Shown here piece by piece: positions 1 to 8,175 of a DNA stretch of 58,598 nt; the stretch's first letter is position 1, and each line of letters begins with the position of its first letter. The translations under genes and the position numbers were made by a program. The notes under the pieces were generated by a model, which made no database searches, was not told the origin of the DNA, and worked only from the letters and a program-made list of their open reading frames with translations. Origin of the DNA: an uncultured Lachnospiraceae bacterium (lineage in GTDB: Bacteria > Bacillota > Clostridia > Lachnospirales > Lachnospiraceae); contig CADBFZ010000011.1 of NCBI GenBank assembly GCA_902794095.1, forward strand, positions 1 to 58,598, read 5' to 3'.

Positions 1-825
1 TGCCTGCTTGGAAGCATCGACTGCAGTGATGATCTCTTCAAGATTGGTAACGGGATCTTTTGCAAGCTCTTCCCCAACGGTATCCATGATGCTCTGAAGT
101 GAAGCCTCACCGTTAACAGCTTTATTTAAAAGGTCCGCATACTTCTCAACGGTCTCTGCTGCGTATCCGTTCTCAAGAAGCTCTGCCTTTACTCCGTCGA
201 TTCCGATCTTATCCATCTTATCGATGGTGATAAAGACTGAATCGTAATCGCTTTCTGCAAAGCCTGCCCACTGAGCCATGGCCTTGAGAAGTCTTCTGTC
301 ATTTATCCTGATCTCGAATCCCTTGAAATCAAGCTTTCCGAGAGTTGATGTGGTAGCAAGGATAAGCTCGATCTCAGCAAGATTATCTGCTTCGCCGAGT
401 ATATCGATATCGCACTGCATGAACTGACGATAGCGTCCTCTCTGAGGTCTGTCTGCTCTCCATACATTTCCCATCTGAAGCGCCTTAAAAGGAGCGGGAA
501 GAACGGATGAGTTATTGGAATAATATCTTACAAGAGGAACGGTAAGATCATATCTGAGTCCCGAATCAACGAGATCTTCCTGAGTCTTGGCAGTCTCAAG
601 ACTAAGCTTCTCACCTCTTTTAAGGATTCTGAAGATGAGCTTTTCATTATCTCCGCCCGACTTGGAAGTTAAGTTCTCGATGGTCTCAACGCAGGGAGTT
701 TCGATCCTGGTGAATCCGAATCCCGCATATGTCTCACTGATTACCTGCTGAACATACTCCCTGATAGCCATCTCCTCGGGAAGTATATCCTTCATGCCGG
801 TTACCGGCTTTTTATTAAGTGCCAT
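1..825 (-). CDS. hisS: histidyl-tRNA synthetase, N-terminal part (runs off the window)
   Basis: This gene charges tRNA-His with histidine in the cytoplasm. The 275 codons present begin MALNKKPVTGMKDILPEEM and carry the class II synthetase motif 2 region, VWRADRPQRGRYRQFMQCD, typical of HisRS. The reading frame is open from the ATG at 825 to the window edge, so the C-terminal part with motif 3 and the anticodon-binding domain lies outside. A GAGGAA ribosome binding site lies 5 bases before the ATG. In many Clostridia hisS follows hemZ directly; here hemZ is more than 5 kb upstream, with other genes between. Confidence 0.95.
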   Translation of the reverse strand, partial: MALNKKPVTGMKDILPEEMAIREYVQQVISETYAGFGFTRIETPCVETIENLTSKSGGDNEKLIFRILKRGEKLSLETAKTQEDLVDSGLRYDLTVPLVRYYSNNSSVLPAPFKALQMGNVWRADRPQRGRYRQFMQCDIDILGEADNLAEIELILATTSTLGKLDFKGFEIRINDRRLLKAMAQWAGFAESDYDSVFITIDKMDKIGIDGVKAELLENGYAAETVEKYADLLNKAVNGEASLQSIMDTVGEELAKDPVTNLEEIITAVDASKQA

Positions 826-968
826 ATCTGTTCCTCAACATTCTTACTTTAATATATGTTTTTTCCAGAAAATCCGTTAAATTTTAGCACAAAAACGGCT
901 TTCTTGCAATGAAAACAGGGGGAACTGCGGGGCAGTTTACGCAGCTTAGCGCCCCGGAAAATAAAACG

Positions 969-994
969 GAACATCAGATAGTTCTGATGTTCCG
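969..994 (-). terminator. rho-independent terminator after the PAP2-like gene
   Basis: A perfect 11-bp stem (GGAACATCAGA / TCTGATGTTCC) starts directly after the TGA stop of the PAP2-like gene and is followed on the minus strand by CGTTTTATTTT. It ends that gene before hisS. The remaining bases up to the hisS start (826-968) hold no gene that I can see and should contain the hisS promoter. Confidence 0.8.
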
Positions 995-996
995 TT

Positions 997-1659
997 TCAC
1001 ACGTCGCAAACGAACGAATAAAGCACCACTAAAGGGACGGCAAAACCTATGGCTCCAAGAATATCCGTAAGGTAATTGACTCCTGATACCGTCCTGAAAA
1101 CAATGCCCAGAACAAAAACAGCAACGCATATTACACGAAGAGTAAGAACAAGATTTTTCTTTTCCTCCAGGAAATAGCCGATCAGATATATGGAACTGCA
1201 CATGGATATGATGATCAGAAATGTATTTCCGCAGGGGAAAGAAACCACCAATCCGCTTTTGAGGTTTACAGAAACAGGAGCGTAATTTACAGCAATTTTC
1301 AGAACAACTTTCCACACGATAAGTGCGAGGACGTACAAAAGCCATGTTGCAAAAATACTCTTATCAACGTCATTGATATCACGGTACTTGATCAGATCCT
1401 TAATACCGAGGCCGGTCCAGAAAACGCAGGCAAGGATTGAAACTGCGCCCAAAATTTCTGTGAAAATATAAAGAGACCTGAAATATCCTCCCGCTCTTTC
1501 ATACTCAAACAAGCCTCTGAATGCATTGTTTAAGGCATGAAGATTGATAACTCCCAGATCTCCTATGGGAACGCCGCTTTCATATTTCAATGCGATAACC
1601 ATGATCACAGCATACAGAAAGCACCATATACATATTATCCATTTGACTGATTTCGACAT
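997..1659 (-). CDS. PAP2-like membrane protein lacking both catalytic histidines
   Basis: A 220-residue integral membrane protein with about six hydrophobic segments. Its C-terminal half has the spacing of the type 2 phosphatidic acid phosphatase (PAP2) active site. SFPCGNTF at 140-147 matches the family's PSGHT motif, and R189-TVSGV-N195-YLT-D199 matches R-x5-H-x3-D. In both places the catalytic histidine is an asparagine (N145, N195), and the first motif K-x6-RP is also degenerate (K121, P128). It is therefore either a non-catalytic PAP2-like protein or an unrelated membrane protein with a chance resemblance. It is a single gene with its own terminator. No strong ribosome binding site precedes the ATG; GGGGAT lies about 15 bases upstream. 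Confidence 0.6.
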   Translation of the reverse strand: MSKSVKWIICIWCFLYAVIMVIALKYESGVPIGDLGVINLHALNNAFRGLFEYERAGGYFRSLYIFTEILGAVSILACVFWTGLGIKDLIKYRDINDVDKSIFATWLLYVLALIVWKVVLKIAVNYAPVSVNLKSGLVVSFPCGNTFLIIISMCSSIYLIGYFLEEKKNLVLTLRVICVAVFVLGIVFRTVSGVNYLTDILGAIGFAVPLVVLYSFVCDV

Positions 1660-1802
1660 GATATTTATTTTATCCCCTTGTACTTTTTCCTGTCAAAACG
1701 AAAAAACGCGGGGTACTCTCCCATTTCTATTGATTCGCCGTCAAATAAAACATAAAATATATTAATAGTAAACGAACCACCTTAAAACTGCAGGAGACAG
1801 CG

Positions 1803-2390
1803 ATGGAAAGACTTATTTACGGCGATGCAGATCTTTATTATGTGGATCTTAAAGAAGGGGATGTTTGCCCGAAATGCGGAGGAGAACTTCGTCCCATTCC
1901 ATTTTTCGGAGGTGATTATTCCTGTGTTCACAAAAAGCTTGAACGCAGTGTAATGGATGATAATAAGATTGAGACCACCACACAGGGTAACTGGGTCAAA
2001 TGCTGGGGCGGATATTGCTCAGCCTGCGCAGAACAGTTCCACTACGATAAAAACAGAAAGTTCGACGAACTGATGAGTAGCGTTAAAAAGCTTTCACTCT
2101 TTATGATCCTGGCTATCGTAGGTTTTGTCGGAATGGCCGGAACCGGTGCACTTCCCTTTCAGCTCCTGCTCTTTGTAGGATTGTTCGGAATGCTACCCTA
2201 TTCCATCATCACAATAGCTAACCTTACCGACTACCTGTCCCGCAAAAAATACGTGGAGCCCACCATGGAAGAACTTGAAAAAACACTGGTTGAGGCTTGC
2301 AACAGCAGATATAACCGAGGTGCTGTAATGGGACTCATCGGAAAAGATATGTTCTTTACCCCCGAGTCGGTGCTTATAGAAAAACAATAA
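1803..2390 (+). CDS. zinc-ribbon membrane protein, function unknown
   Basis: A 195-residue protein not recognised as a named family. C22-x2-C25 and C72-x2-C75 form a split zinc ribbon in the N-terminal half, a spacing expected to bind one metal ion. Two hydrophobic segments follow at about 98-115 and 118-140, and a 55-residue C-terminal tail ends the protein, so it is probably anchored in the membrane with both ends on the same side. A GGAG ribosome binding site precedes the ATG. The gene stands alone between two minus-strand units and shares a bidirectional terminator with the ABC transporter operon. Confidence 0.75.
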   Translation: MERLIYGDADLYYVDLKEGDVCPKCGGELRPIPFFGGDYSCVHKKLERSVMDDNKIETTTQGNWVKCWGGYCSACAEQFHYDKNRKFDELMSSVKKLSLFMILAIVGFVGMAGTGALPFQLLLFVGLFGMLPYSIITIANLTDYLSRKKYVEPTMEELEKTLVEACNSRYNRGAVMGLIGKDMFFTPESVLIEKQ

Positions 2391-2392
2391 AT

Positions 2393-2420
2393 AAATCTCT
2401 CGTCATCTGACGAGAGATTT
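2393..2420. terminator. bidirectional terminator between converging genes
   Basis: A 13-bp stem (AAATCTCTCGTCA / TGACGAGAGATTT) with a 2-base loop has T-rich sequence on its plus side (TTTTTAAT) and A-rich sequence on its minus side. It lies between the converging zinc-ribbon gene and the ABC transporter ATPase gene and can serve both. Confidence 0.85.
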
Positions 2421-2433
2421 TTAATATACATTA

Positions 2434-3189
2434 TCAATTGCCTGAAAGCTTGCCCATGAAAGACTTAAGTCTCTCATCGTCTGAATTAAACAGATCATCG
2501 GGCTTGCCCTCAGCGCGGATCACGCCGTTTTCCATGAAGATCATGCGGTCGGAAACTTCTCTTGCAAAATTCATCTCGTGAGTAACGATGATCATTGTCA
2601 TATGTAATGCGGCAAGATCTCTGATTACCTTGAGAACTTCTCCGGTAAGTTCGGGATCCAGTGCCGATGTAGGTTCATCGAAAAATAAAACCTTGGGTTC
2701 AAGAGCCAATGCTCTTGCAATGGATACTCTCTGCTGCTGTCCTCCCGAAAGCTGGCAAGGATAGTTCTTAGCCTTATCAGATAGTCCGAGTTTTTCGAGA
2801 CACTCAAGCGCTTTCTTCTCTGCTTCTTCCCTGGTCTTACCCGCGATCATCTGAGGCTCGACAACATTCTTAAGTACCGTATAGTGGGGAAAGAGATTGA
2901 AGTTCTGGAACACAAGTCCGTAGGTCTTCCTGATCTCTTTTAACTCAACATGAGGTGCATAGACGACTTTACCGTTTTCTTCCTTAGCGGCAAATTTGCC
3001 CGCATACGCAAGGAATCCGCCGTCCATGGTTTCAAGCATGCACGCACATCTTAAAAAGGTTGATTTACCCGAACCGGAAGGACCGATTACGGATACAACT
3101 TCTCCTTCGTTAACGGACAATGAGATACCTTTCAGAATCTCCTCTCCGTCAAAACTCTTTCTGCAATTTTCAACTCGCAATAATTCCAT
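2434..3189 (-). CDS. polar amino acid ABC transporter, ATP-binding protein
   Basis: The cytoplasmic ATPase of an amino acid importer, which hydrolyses ATP to drive uptake. All nucleotide-binding motifs are present: Walker [10 protein letters not shown] at 36-44, Q-loop Q95, signature LSGGQQQR at 147-154, Walker B VLFFDEP at 167-173 and the switch histidine H204. At 251 residues it has the usual length for GlnQ/HisP-type proteins, though the stretch between Walker A and the Q-loop is slightly expanded (about 62-88). It is the last gene of a three-gene operon, 3 bases after the permease. The substrate cannot be read from the ATPase. Confidence 0.93.
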   Translation of the reverse strand: MELLRVENCRKSFDGEEILKGISLSVNEGEVVSVIGPSGSGKSTFLRCACMLETMDGGFLAYAGKFAAKEENGKVVYAPHVELKEIRKTYGLVFQNFNLFPHYTVLKNVVEPQMIAGKTREEAEKKALECLEKLGLSDKAKNYPCQLSGGQQQRVSIARALALEPKVLFFDEPTSALDPELTGEVLKVIRDLAALHMTMIIVTHEMNFAREVSDRMIFMENGVIRAEGKPDDLFNSDDERLKSFMGKLSGN

Positions 3190-3192
3190 AAG

Positions 3193-3846
3193 TTAAATCT
3201 TGTAGTAATCGAAATGCTTCTCAACTTTTTTACAGATGATTGCAACGATAAAGTTAAAGATATAGTAGAAAACGCCCGCAGCCATAAGGGGCATTAAGCT
3301 TGCTTCCTTGGCAGCGATCTGTTTTGCCATGGTGAACATCTCGGCAGTCGCTATCGCAAAAGAAAGCGATGTGTCCTTGACCAGAGTGATTATCTCATTG
3401 GTCATTGCGGGCAGTACTCTTTTGAACATCTGAGGCATTACGATCCTGATAAAAGTCTGGGTGTTTGAATAACCCAGTATCAGAGCCGCTTCATACTGAC
3501 CCCTGGGAATCGACTGAATTCCGGATCTGTAGATCTCTGCAAAATAAGCAGCATAGTTTAGTGAGAATGCGATTATTACCGCAATAAAACGATACCCTGC
3601 AGTGACATTGATCCCGAAGCCGTAAAAAGGCAGGAAATAAATGACGATGATCTGAAGCATAAGGGGCGTTCCTCTCATCACGGAAATATATATTCCGGAC
3701 AATGCGGAAAGTACCTTGTTCTTACTCATCCTTGCAAGGGTTATCGGCAAACCGAGCGGTATGGAAAAGAGAAGTGTCAACAGGAAGATCGACACCGTAA
3801 CTCCCATACCGCTCATAAGTTTTAAAAATATAACATCTAATGACAT
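3193..3846 (-). CDS. polar amino acid ABC transporter, permease
   Basis: The membrane channel subunit of the importer, 217 residues with about five membrane segments. It has the HisM/GlnP-type conserved EAA loop near residues 112-135 (YRSGIQSIPRGQYEAALILG), which docks onto the ATPase. RGTPLMLQIIVIYF at about 60-73 is typical of amino acid permeases. Only one permease gene is present, so the channel is probably a homodimer. The gene lies 3 bases from the binding-protein gene and 3 bases from the ATPase gene, showing co-transcription. Confidence 0.93.
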   Translation of the reverse strand: MSLDVIFLKLMSGMGVTVSIFLLTLLFSIPLGLPITLARMSKNKVLSALSGIYISVMRGTPLMLQIIVIYFLPFYGFGINVTAGYRFIAVIIAFSLNYAAYFAEIYRSGIQSIPRGQYEAALILGYSNTQTFIRIVMPQMFKRVLPAMTNEIITLVKDTSLSFAIATAEMFTMAKQIAAKEASLMPLMAAGVFYYIFNFIVAIICKKVEKHFDYYKI

Positions 3847-3849
3847 GTA

Positions 3850-4638
3850 TTATTTTCCGAGGCAAAGTGATTCGGGAATTCCGTAATCTGCATACTTCTC
3901 AGCAATCTGAGCGAGGGTTCCGTCTGCTGCCATCTCATTGAGGGTTGCCTGAACCTTATCGCGAAGCTCGGTATTTCCAAGCTTGAATCCTACTGCGTAC
4001 TGCTCGGTAGCAAGCTGCTCATCAAGGATTACGAATCCGCCGTCAGTCTGTCCGAGAAGGTAATTTGCAACTCCGATATCGATACATACTGCATCAAGAA
4101 CGCCCTGCTTAAGATCAAGATAAGCGGTGTTGTAATCGCCGTACTGGGTAAGGCTTGCGAAGGTAGCTGCAAGATCTGCAGAATCGCTTTCAAGAGCTGC
4201 AAGTGCGGAAGAATCCTTCTGAACACCTACGTTCTTACCTGCAAGATCATTAAGAGATGCTATTCCGCTTCCCTCAGCTACGATAACTACCTGGCTGTTG
4301 TCTACATAGGGCTCGGTGAAGGTGTACTGCTCTTCACGGCCGTTCATGGTAAATCCGTTCCAGATACAATCGATGGTGCCGGAATTAAGCTCTGCGTCTT
4401 TAGCGTCCCAGTCGATGGGCTGCTTAACAAGCTCCCAGCCGTTACGACGGCAAACTTCCTCAGCAAGCTCAAGGTCAAATCCGGTGTACTCACCATTGTC
4501 ATCCATGTAGCCGTAAGGAGGGAACTCTGCATCAAATCCTACGGTGAAAGTTGCCTCATGGATGGGTCCGCAAGCGGTGATAAATCCTGCGGTGAGAACA
4601 CCACACATGAGAGATGCCAAAATCTTACTCTTTTTCAT
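3850..4638 (-). CDS. amino acid ABC transporter, substrate-binding lipoprotein
   Basis: An extracellular lipid-anchored binding protein (SBP_bac_3 family, 262 residues) that captures an amino acid and delivers it to the adjacent permease. The N-terminus is a lipoprotein signal, MKKSKILASLMCGVLTAGF followed by a TAC lipobox. The mature protein opens TVGFDAEFPPYGYMDDNG, the family's first strand, and later has NGFTMNGREEQYTFTEPY. I chose the ATG at 4638 because AGGAG lies 7 bases upstream; an upstream in-frame ATG (4653) would overlap that ribosome binding site. It is the first gene of the operon, divergent from the diguanylate cyclase gene. The ligand is unknown. Confidence 0.93.
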   Translation of the reverse strand: MKKSKILASLMCGVLTAGFITACGPIHEATFTVGFDAEFPPYGYMDDNGEYTGFDLELAEEVCRRNGWELVKQPIDWDAKDAELNSGTIDCIWNGFTMNGREEQYTFTEPYVDNSQVVIVAEGSGIASLNDLAGKNVGVQKDSSALAALESDSADLAATFASLTQYGDYNTAYLDLKQGVLDAVCIDIGVANYLLGQTDGGFVILDEQLATEQYAVGFKLGNTELRDKVQATLNEMAADGTLAQIAEKYADYGIPESLCLGK

Positions 4639-4728
4639 ATTATTACTCCTCATAATCTGTACGCTTTAATAATTTAGTAAATTAAAGCACTAAAAAATCT
4701 TTAAAATATTAGCATAAATAGAAATCTC

Positions 4729-4743
4729 TTGCAATTATTGCAA
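4729..4743. promoter_or_regulatory. TTGCAA-TTA-TTGCAA dyad in a divergent promoter region
   Basis: Two copies of the self-complementary hexamer TTGCAA are separated by TTA in the 180-base gap between the divergent amino acid transporter operon and the diguanylate cyclase gene. The position suits an operator for either gene. That it binds a regulator is inference. Confidence 0.35.
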
Positions 4744-4775
4744 CAGTTTTTTGGGCATTTATCAATAAATAGCGT

Positions 4776-4781
4776 TATAAT
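4776..4781 (+). promoter_or_regulatory. probable -10 box of the diguanylate cyclase gene
   Basis: A perfect TATAAT stands 38 bases before the GGDEF start codon. The -35 element is weak (TTGGGC, 19 bases upstream), which hints at an activator or modest expression. Confidence 0.4.
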
Positions 4782-4818
4782 GTATTAGTGGGTTTTTGGT
4801 TTTGGAGGATTTATTAAT

Positions 4819-6120
4819 ATGAACAAGACTTTAGAAGATTTCACCTTCCAGGATGCTTCGGAATTTATCGTAAAAGGCATCGATGCCGCTGTTGTGATCA
4901 ATTCTGAAACCGACTCGTACAGAACTCTTGTAAAAAAAGGAATGTTCGAAGACTTCATTGATGAAACAGGCAGCTACAAAGCACTTACGCAGAAGCTCTG
5001 GTTCCATCTCAAAGACGACAGAGAAACCGAAGTCACGGAAGATTATCAGGTATTCATACCAAGATTCGGTAAATTCAAAGGTAAGTACAGCCGCAGACTT
5101 AAGCTTTTTAAAGACGGAACTCCTCACTCCATCCAAATGACCATCACCCCGTATGAAGGTGACATCTATCTTATGATCCTTTATGAACTGGACTCCAGTG
5201 AATACATGAAGGAATTCTTAACCAACGAAAAAGTCTCCACCATTCAGAACACTTATCTGTTCTCAATGTATATAGATCTGTTCAAGGACACTACATCCAG
5301 CATCAGCATCACTGAAATCTCAGATGATACCATGGATGCCGAGATCAAGTACTCGCAGTGGAGAATGATGATTGTCAACATGATCTGGCCCGACGATCAG
5401 GAACTCTTCCTTGAAAGGACCGATCCCGAATACCTTAAAAAATCGCTTCAGCCCGGCCGTACGTCTTCTTTTGACTGCCTGATGAAAAACCTCGAAGGCA
5501 AGTACATCTGGGTTAAGCTTACATTCTCCAGAGCAGAGACCAATAACAAAGAGGAAGACTTCCGTTACGTCTTCATGGTTCAGGACATCAATGAAAACTC
5601 AATGCAGCTGATGTCCACTCTGAAAAAGTATGAGGAGCTTGCTTCCAAGGATACTCTCACCGATATCTTCAACCATGGAAGAATCGAGACTGAGATTCAC
5701 AATGCGATTGAAATCGTTTCAAGGGATGAGAGAAATGTATCGTTAATGATGTTCGACATCGACTTCTTCAAGATGGTTAACGATAACTTCGGACATGCGG
5801 TCGGTGATGTTACTCTGAAGCATTTTGCATACTTGCTGAAGAAATACTTCGAGAAAAAGAATGCCGTCATAGGAAGATGGGGCGGCGAAGAATTCGTTGC
5901 GGTATGCTATGATACGAATTTGGAAACGGCCTCGATGTATGCTGAGGAAATCCGCACGAAAGTCGAAGGCGAGGAATTCAGCGTCGCAGGCAAGATCACG
6001 GTCAGCTCCGGTCTTACACAGATTCAAAAAGAAGACGAATTCGAAACTGCATTCGACAAGATGGATAAAGCCCTGTATCAGGCTAAGTCCGACGGAAGAA
6101 ACTGCGTGAGATTCATATAA
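4819..6120 (+). CDS. diguanylate cyclase (GGDEF domain)
   Basis: A soluble 433-residue enzyme expected to make cyclic di-GMP from two GTP. The C-terminal GGDEF domain begins near residue 275 (DTLTDIFNHGRIE), has FDIDFFKMVNDNFGHAVGD and the active-site GGEEF at 355-359. The product-inhibition RxxD site that normally lies just before GGEEF is absent (the place reads EKKN), so feedback inhibition is probably lost. The N-terminal 270 residues resemble PAS-type sensor folds only loosely; no membrane segment is visible. GGAGG lies about 10 bases before the ATG. The gene is a single transcription unit closed by a strong hairpin. Confidence 0.9.
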   Translation: MNKTLEDFTFQDASEFIVKGIDAAVVINSETDSYRTLVKKGMFEDFIDETGSYKALTQKLWFHLKDDRETEVTEDYQVFIPRFGKFKGKYSRRLKLFKDGTPHSIQMTITPYEGDIYLMILYELDSSEYMKEFLTNEKVSTIQNTYLFSMYIDLFKDTTSSISITEISDDTMDAEIKYSQWRMMIVNMIWPDDQELFLERTDPEYLKKSLQPGRTSSFDCLMKNLEGKYIWVKLTFSRAETNNKEEDFRYVFMVQDINENSMQLMSTLKKYEELASKDTLTDIFNHGRIETEIHNAIEIVSRDERNVSLMMFDIDFFKMVNDNFGHAVGDVTLKHFAYLLKKYFEKKNAVIGRWGGEEFVAVCYDTNLETASMYAEEIRTKVEGEEFSVAGKITVSSGLTQIQKEDEFETAFDKMDKALYQAKSDGRNCVRFI

Positions 6121-6127
6121 AAAAATT

Positions 6128-6149
6128 GAGGAGGGTTTTAACCCTCCTC
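6128..6149. terminator. bidirectional terminator between GGDEF gene and hemZ
   Basis: GAGGAGGG-TTTTAA-CCCTCCTC with T5 on the plus side and A5 on the minus side. It lies 8 bases after the GGDEF stop and 4 bases before the hemZ stop on the opposite strand, so it can end both. Confidence 0.88.
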
Positions 6150-6152
6150 TTT

Positions 6153-7724
6153 TTATCCAAATAATTCTTTTTTACGTTCTATAAGTTCCGGAAGACGATT
6201 AATGTAATCTCCGACTTCTTTGAAATTCTCGCATCTGCTTATGTCCATGTGAAGGGCATCACCCAAGCGGATAAGTTCTCCGAGATCCATGTCCTTTTCA
6301 GGTGTGCCGGTATTCGATGCAGCAGGTACAACCTTCTTACTGATGGTTCCTGCACCGAATCCGAGAATGCTCTGGACTTCTTCCATCATTACCACATTGT
6401 AGAGACATTCTTTACCGGGAAGCGCATAGCCGATGTTTTCAAAGCCACCCGACATATCCTTCTGTCTGTAGAGATAGTAAGGCTCAAGTCCTATTGATGC
6501 CGCACAGTTTCTGGCAAGTGCCTGGATCTCATCGGTATTGGTAAACGCGGAGTGACCGTTCTTCTCAATCCACTCTCCTAAGAAAGATGCTCTCTTAAGA
6601 GCTAAGGAATGTACCGTAAGAGAATCAGGTTTTAACTCTTCTATCACTTCGCATGTATGCTTAACTTCATCGATGCCTTCACCCGGAAGTCCCAAGATGA
6701 TATCCATGTTGATATTATCAAAGCCCAGACTTCTTGCAAGCTTAAACGCTTCTACAGTCTCTGCGGCAGTTGCTTTCCTTCCGATAAGATCGAGAGTCTT
6801 TTGATTAAATGTCTGGGGGTTAACGGATATTCTGGAAATTCCGTGTTTTTTCAAAACCTTTAACTTATCTTCGGTAATCGAATCCGCACGTCCTGCTTCG
6901 ACGGTAAATTCCATAGCAGGATTCGTAAAATATACATCTTCAGCAACGGAGATAATTCTATCAAGCTGCTGCGCATTAAGTGCCGTGGGAGTTCCGCCTC
7001 CCATATATACGCTGTCAGGCGCATTACCGTGGAAGATTCCCGCACATGCTTTCATCTCTGCGATAAGTGCATCAACATACGCATCTCCGCCGTCTTTAAA
7101 TGCAGCCAGGGGATATGCAGTAAAGGAACAATACAAACACCTGCTGGGGCAAAAAGGAATTCCAATATACACGGAATATCCTCCCGCATAACCTCTTTTA
7201 TCGCCTGTGCATCTGCTTTCCGCATGCTCGCATCCGCTTAGGACATTTAACTCGGACCTGGCGATATCCCAGGACATATCTGCCTTTTCATCGGTTACCA
7301 GATACTCGGATCTGTAATATTCATCAGACTCCGACTTTCCTCTTCCTGCGAGAGCTGCGATAAACGCAGGCTTTGTCGGACGTACGCCGTTCATCATTCC
7401 CCAGGGAAGTTCGCTCCCCGTATCTTCTTTGAATACGGAATAAAGCTTTCTGCAAAGTTCTTTTTTATATGCAGTAAAATCATCGGGCGAAGAAGTAACG
7501 GGAGTAAATACAAATTCATTTCCCTTAAAAGAAACCTTCGCATCTCCTCCATCCATTACAACAACGCTGAAAAAGTATCCTTCTTTCTCAGCTTCAGCCT
7601 TCACGTCATCCCTGCTCTCAGGTACAACGGGCTTAATATCCAGTTTTGCATAAAACGACCGGAGAAGTGCCAGAACATCCATCAAAAACTTCTCCGGTTC
7701 GATATAAACGTAAGTGTTATTCAT
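6153..7724 (-). CDS. hemZ: HemZ-like oxygen-independent coproporphyrinogen dehydrogenase family radical SAM protein
   Basis: A 523-residue cytoplasmic radical SAM protein of the HemN/HemZ family, which oxidatively decarboxylates coproporphyrinogen III or acts in related heme chemistry. The 4Fe-4S/SAM motif is C192-PSR-C196-LY-C199 inside GIPFCPSRCLYCSF. A GGGTPTALN stretch (SAM-binding GGE-type) and the family's GDNINMDIILGLPGE-like strand (FDNINMDIILGLPGEG) follow. The roughly 180-residue N-terminal extension before the cluster is typical of HemZ rather than HemN. No other heme genes are in the window, and several clostridial homologues have no proven role, so the exact reaction is uncertain. 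It follows the zinc-ribbon gene by 9 bases. Confidence 0.85.
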   Translation of the reverse strand: MNNTYVYIEPEKFLMDVLALLRSFYAKLDIKPVVPESRDDVKAEAEKEGYFFSVVVMDGGDAKVSFKGNEFVFTPVTSSPDDFTAYKKELCRKLYSVFKEDTGSELPWGMMNGVRPTKPAFIAALAGRGKSESDEYYRSEYLVTDEKADMSWDIARSELNVLSGCEHAESRCTGDKRGYAGGYSVYIGIPFCPSRCLYCSFTAYPLAAFKDGGDAYVDALIAEMKACAGIFHGNAPDSVYMGGGTPTALNAQQLDRIISVAEDVYFTNPAMEFTVEAGRADSITEDKLKVLKKHGISRISVNPQTFNQKTLDLIGRKATAAETVEAFKLARSLGFDNINMDIILGLPGEGIDEVKHTCEVIEELKPDSLTVHSLALKRASFLGEWIEKNGHSAFTNTDEIQALARNCAASIGLEPYYLYRQKDMSGGFENIGYALPGKECLYNVVMMEEVQSILGFGAGTISKKVVPAASNTGTPEKDMDLGELIRLGDALHMDISRCENFKEVGDYINRLPELIERKKELFG

Positions 7725-7733
7725 ATCAAAAAT

Positions 7734-8153
7734 TTATCTTATTCTTCCGCCGCACCACTGGCAATTTGTTCCCCAGTTTCTGAACAGATATTTTCCGCAA
7801 TGAGGACAGTTGTTAGCCTTTTTCACAAATATCAAATATGCGGTCATAAAGAGGAAGAAAAACATTCCTCCGAAAAATACTCTAAATGATGCTACCGCAT
7901 GATCACTGTATAGAAGAATACTGAAAACAAGATACAGAATAACCAAATATACGACCGAACCCAATCCCCAGATTCTCCTGAGCATAGCAAATGCTTCGGC
8001 TCTTACCATCTCTTCATATCTGATATCCTCTTCTTCCTCGCGCTGCTCTTTGGCTATCAGCACGCGTTCGTAATCTGTTATTTCATGACGACAGAAAGGA
8101 CATACAGTAATGTTATCACCAAGTGCCTCTTTACATTTAGGACAATGAATCAT
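7734..8153 (-). CDS. small membrane protein with a zinc ribbon at each end
   Basis: A 139-residue protein opening MIHCPKCKEALGDN with CPKC and CPFC knuckles, then a charged helix, two hydrophobic segments in the middle, and a second pair of knuckles (CPHC, CQWC) at the C-terminus. It looks like a zinc-dependent membrane-anchored protein of unknown role. The start at 8153 is chosen because GGAGGG lies 8 bases upstream; the longer in-frame start at 8195 would overlap the preceding MBL gene and has no such site. It lies between the MBL gene and hemZ in one operon. Confidence 0.75.
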   Translation of the reverse strand: MIHCPKCKEALGDNITVCPFCRHEITDYERVLIAKEQREEEEDIRYEEMVRAEAFAMLRRIWGLGSVVYLVILYLVFSILLYSDHAVASFRVFFGGMFFFLFMTAYLIFVKKANNCPHCGKYLFRNWGTNCQWCGGRIR

Positions 8154-8175
8154 AGCATTACCCTCCGTAAATATG

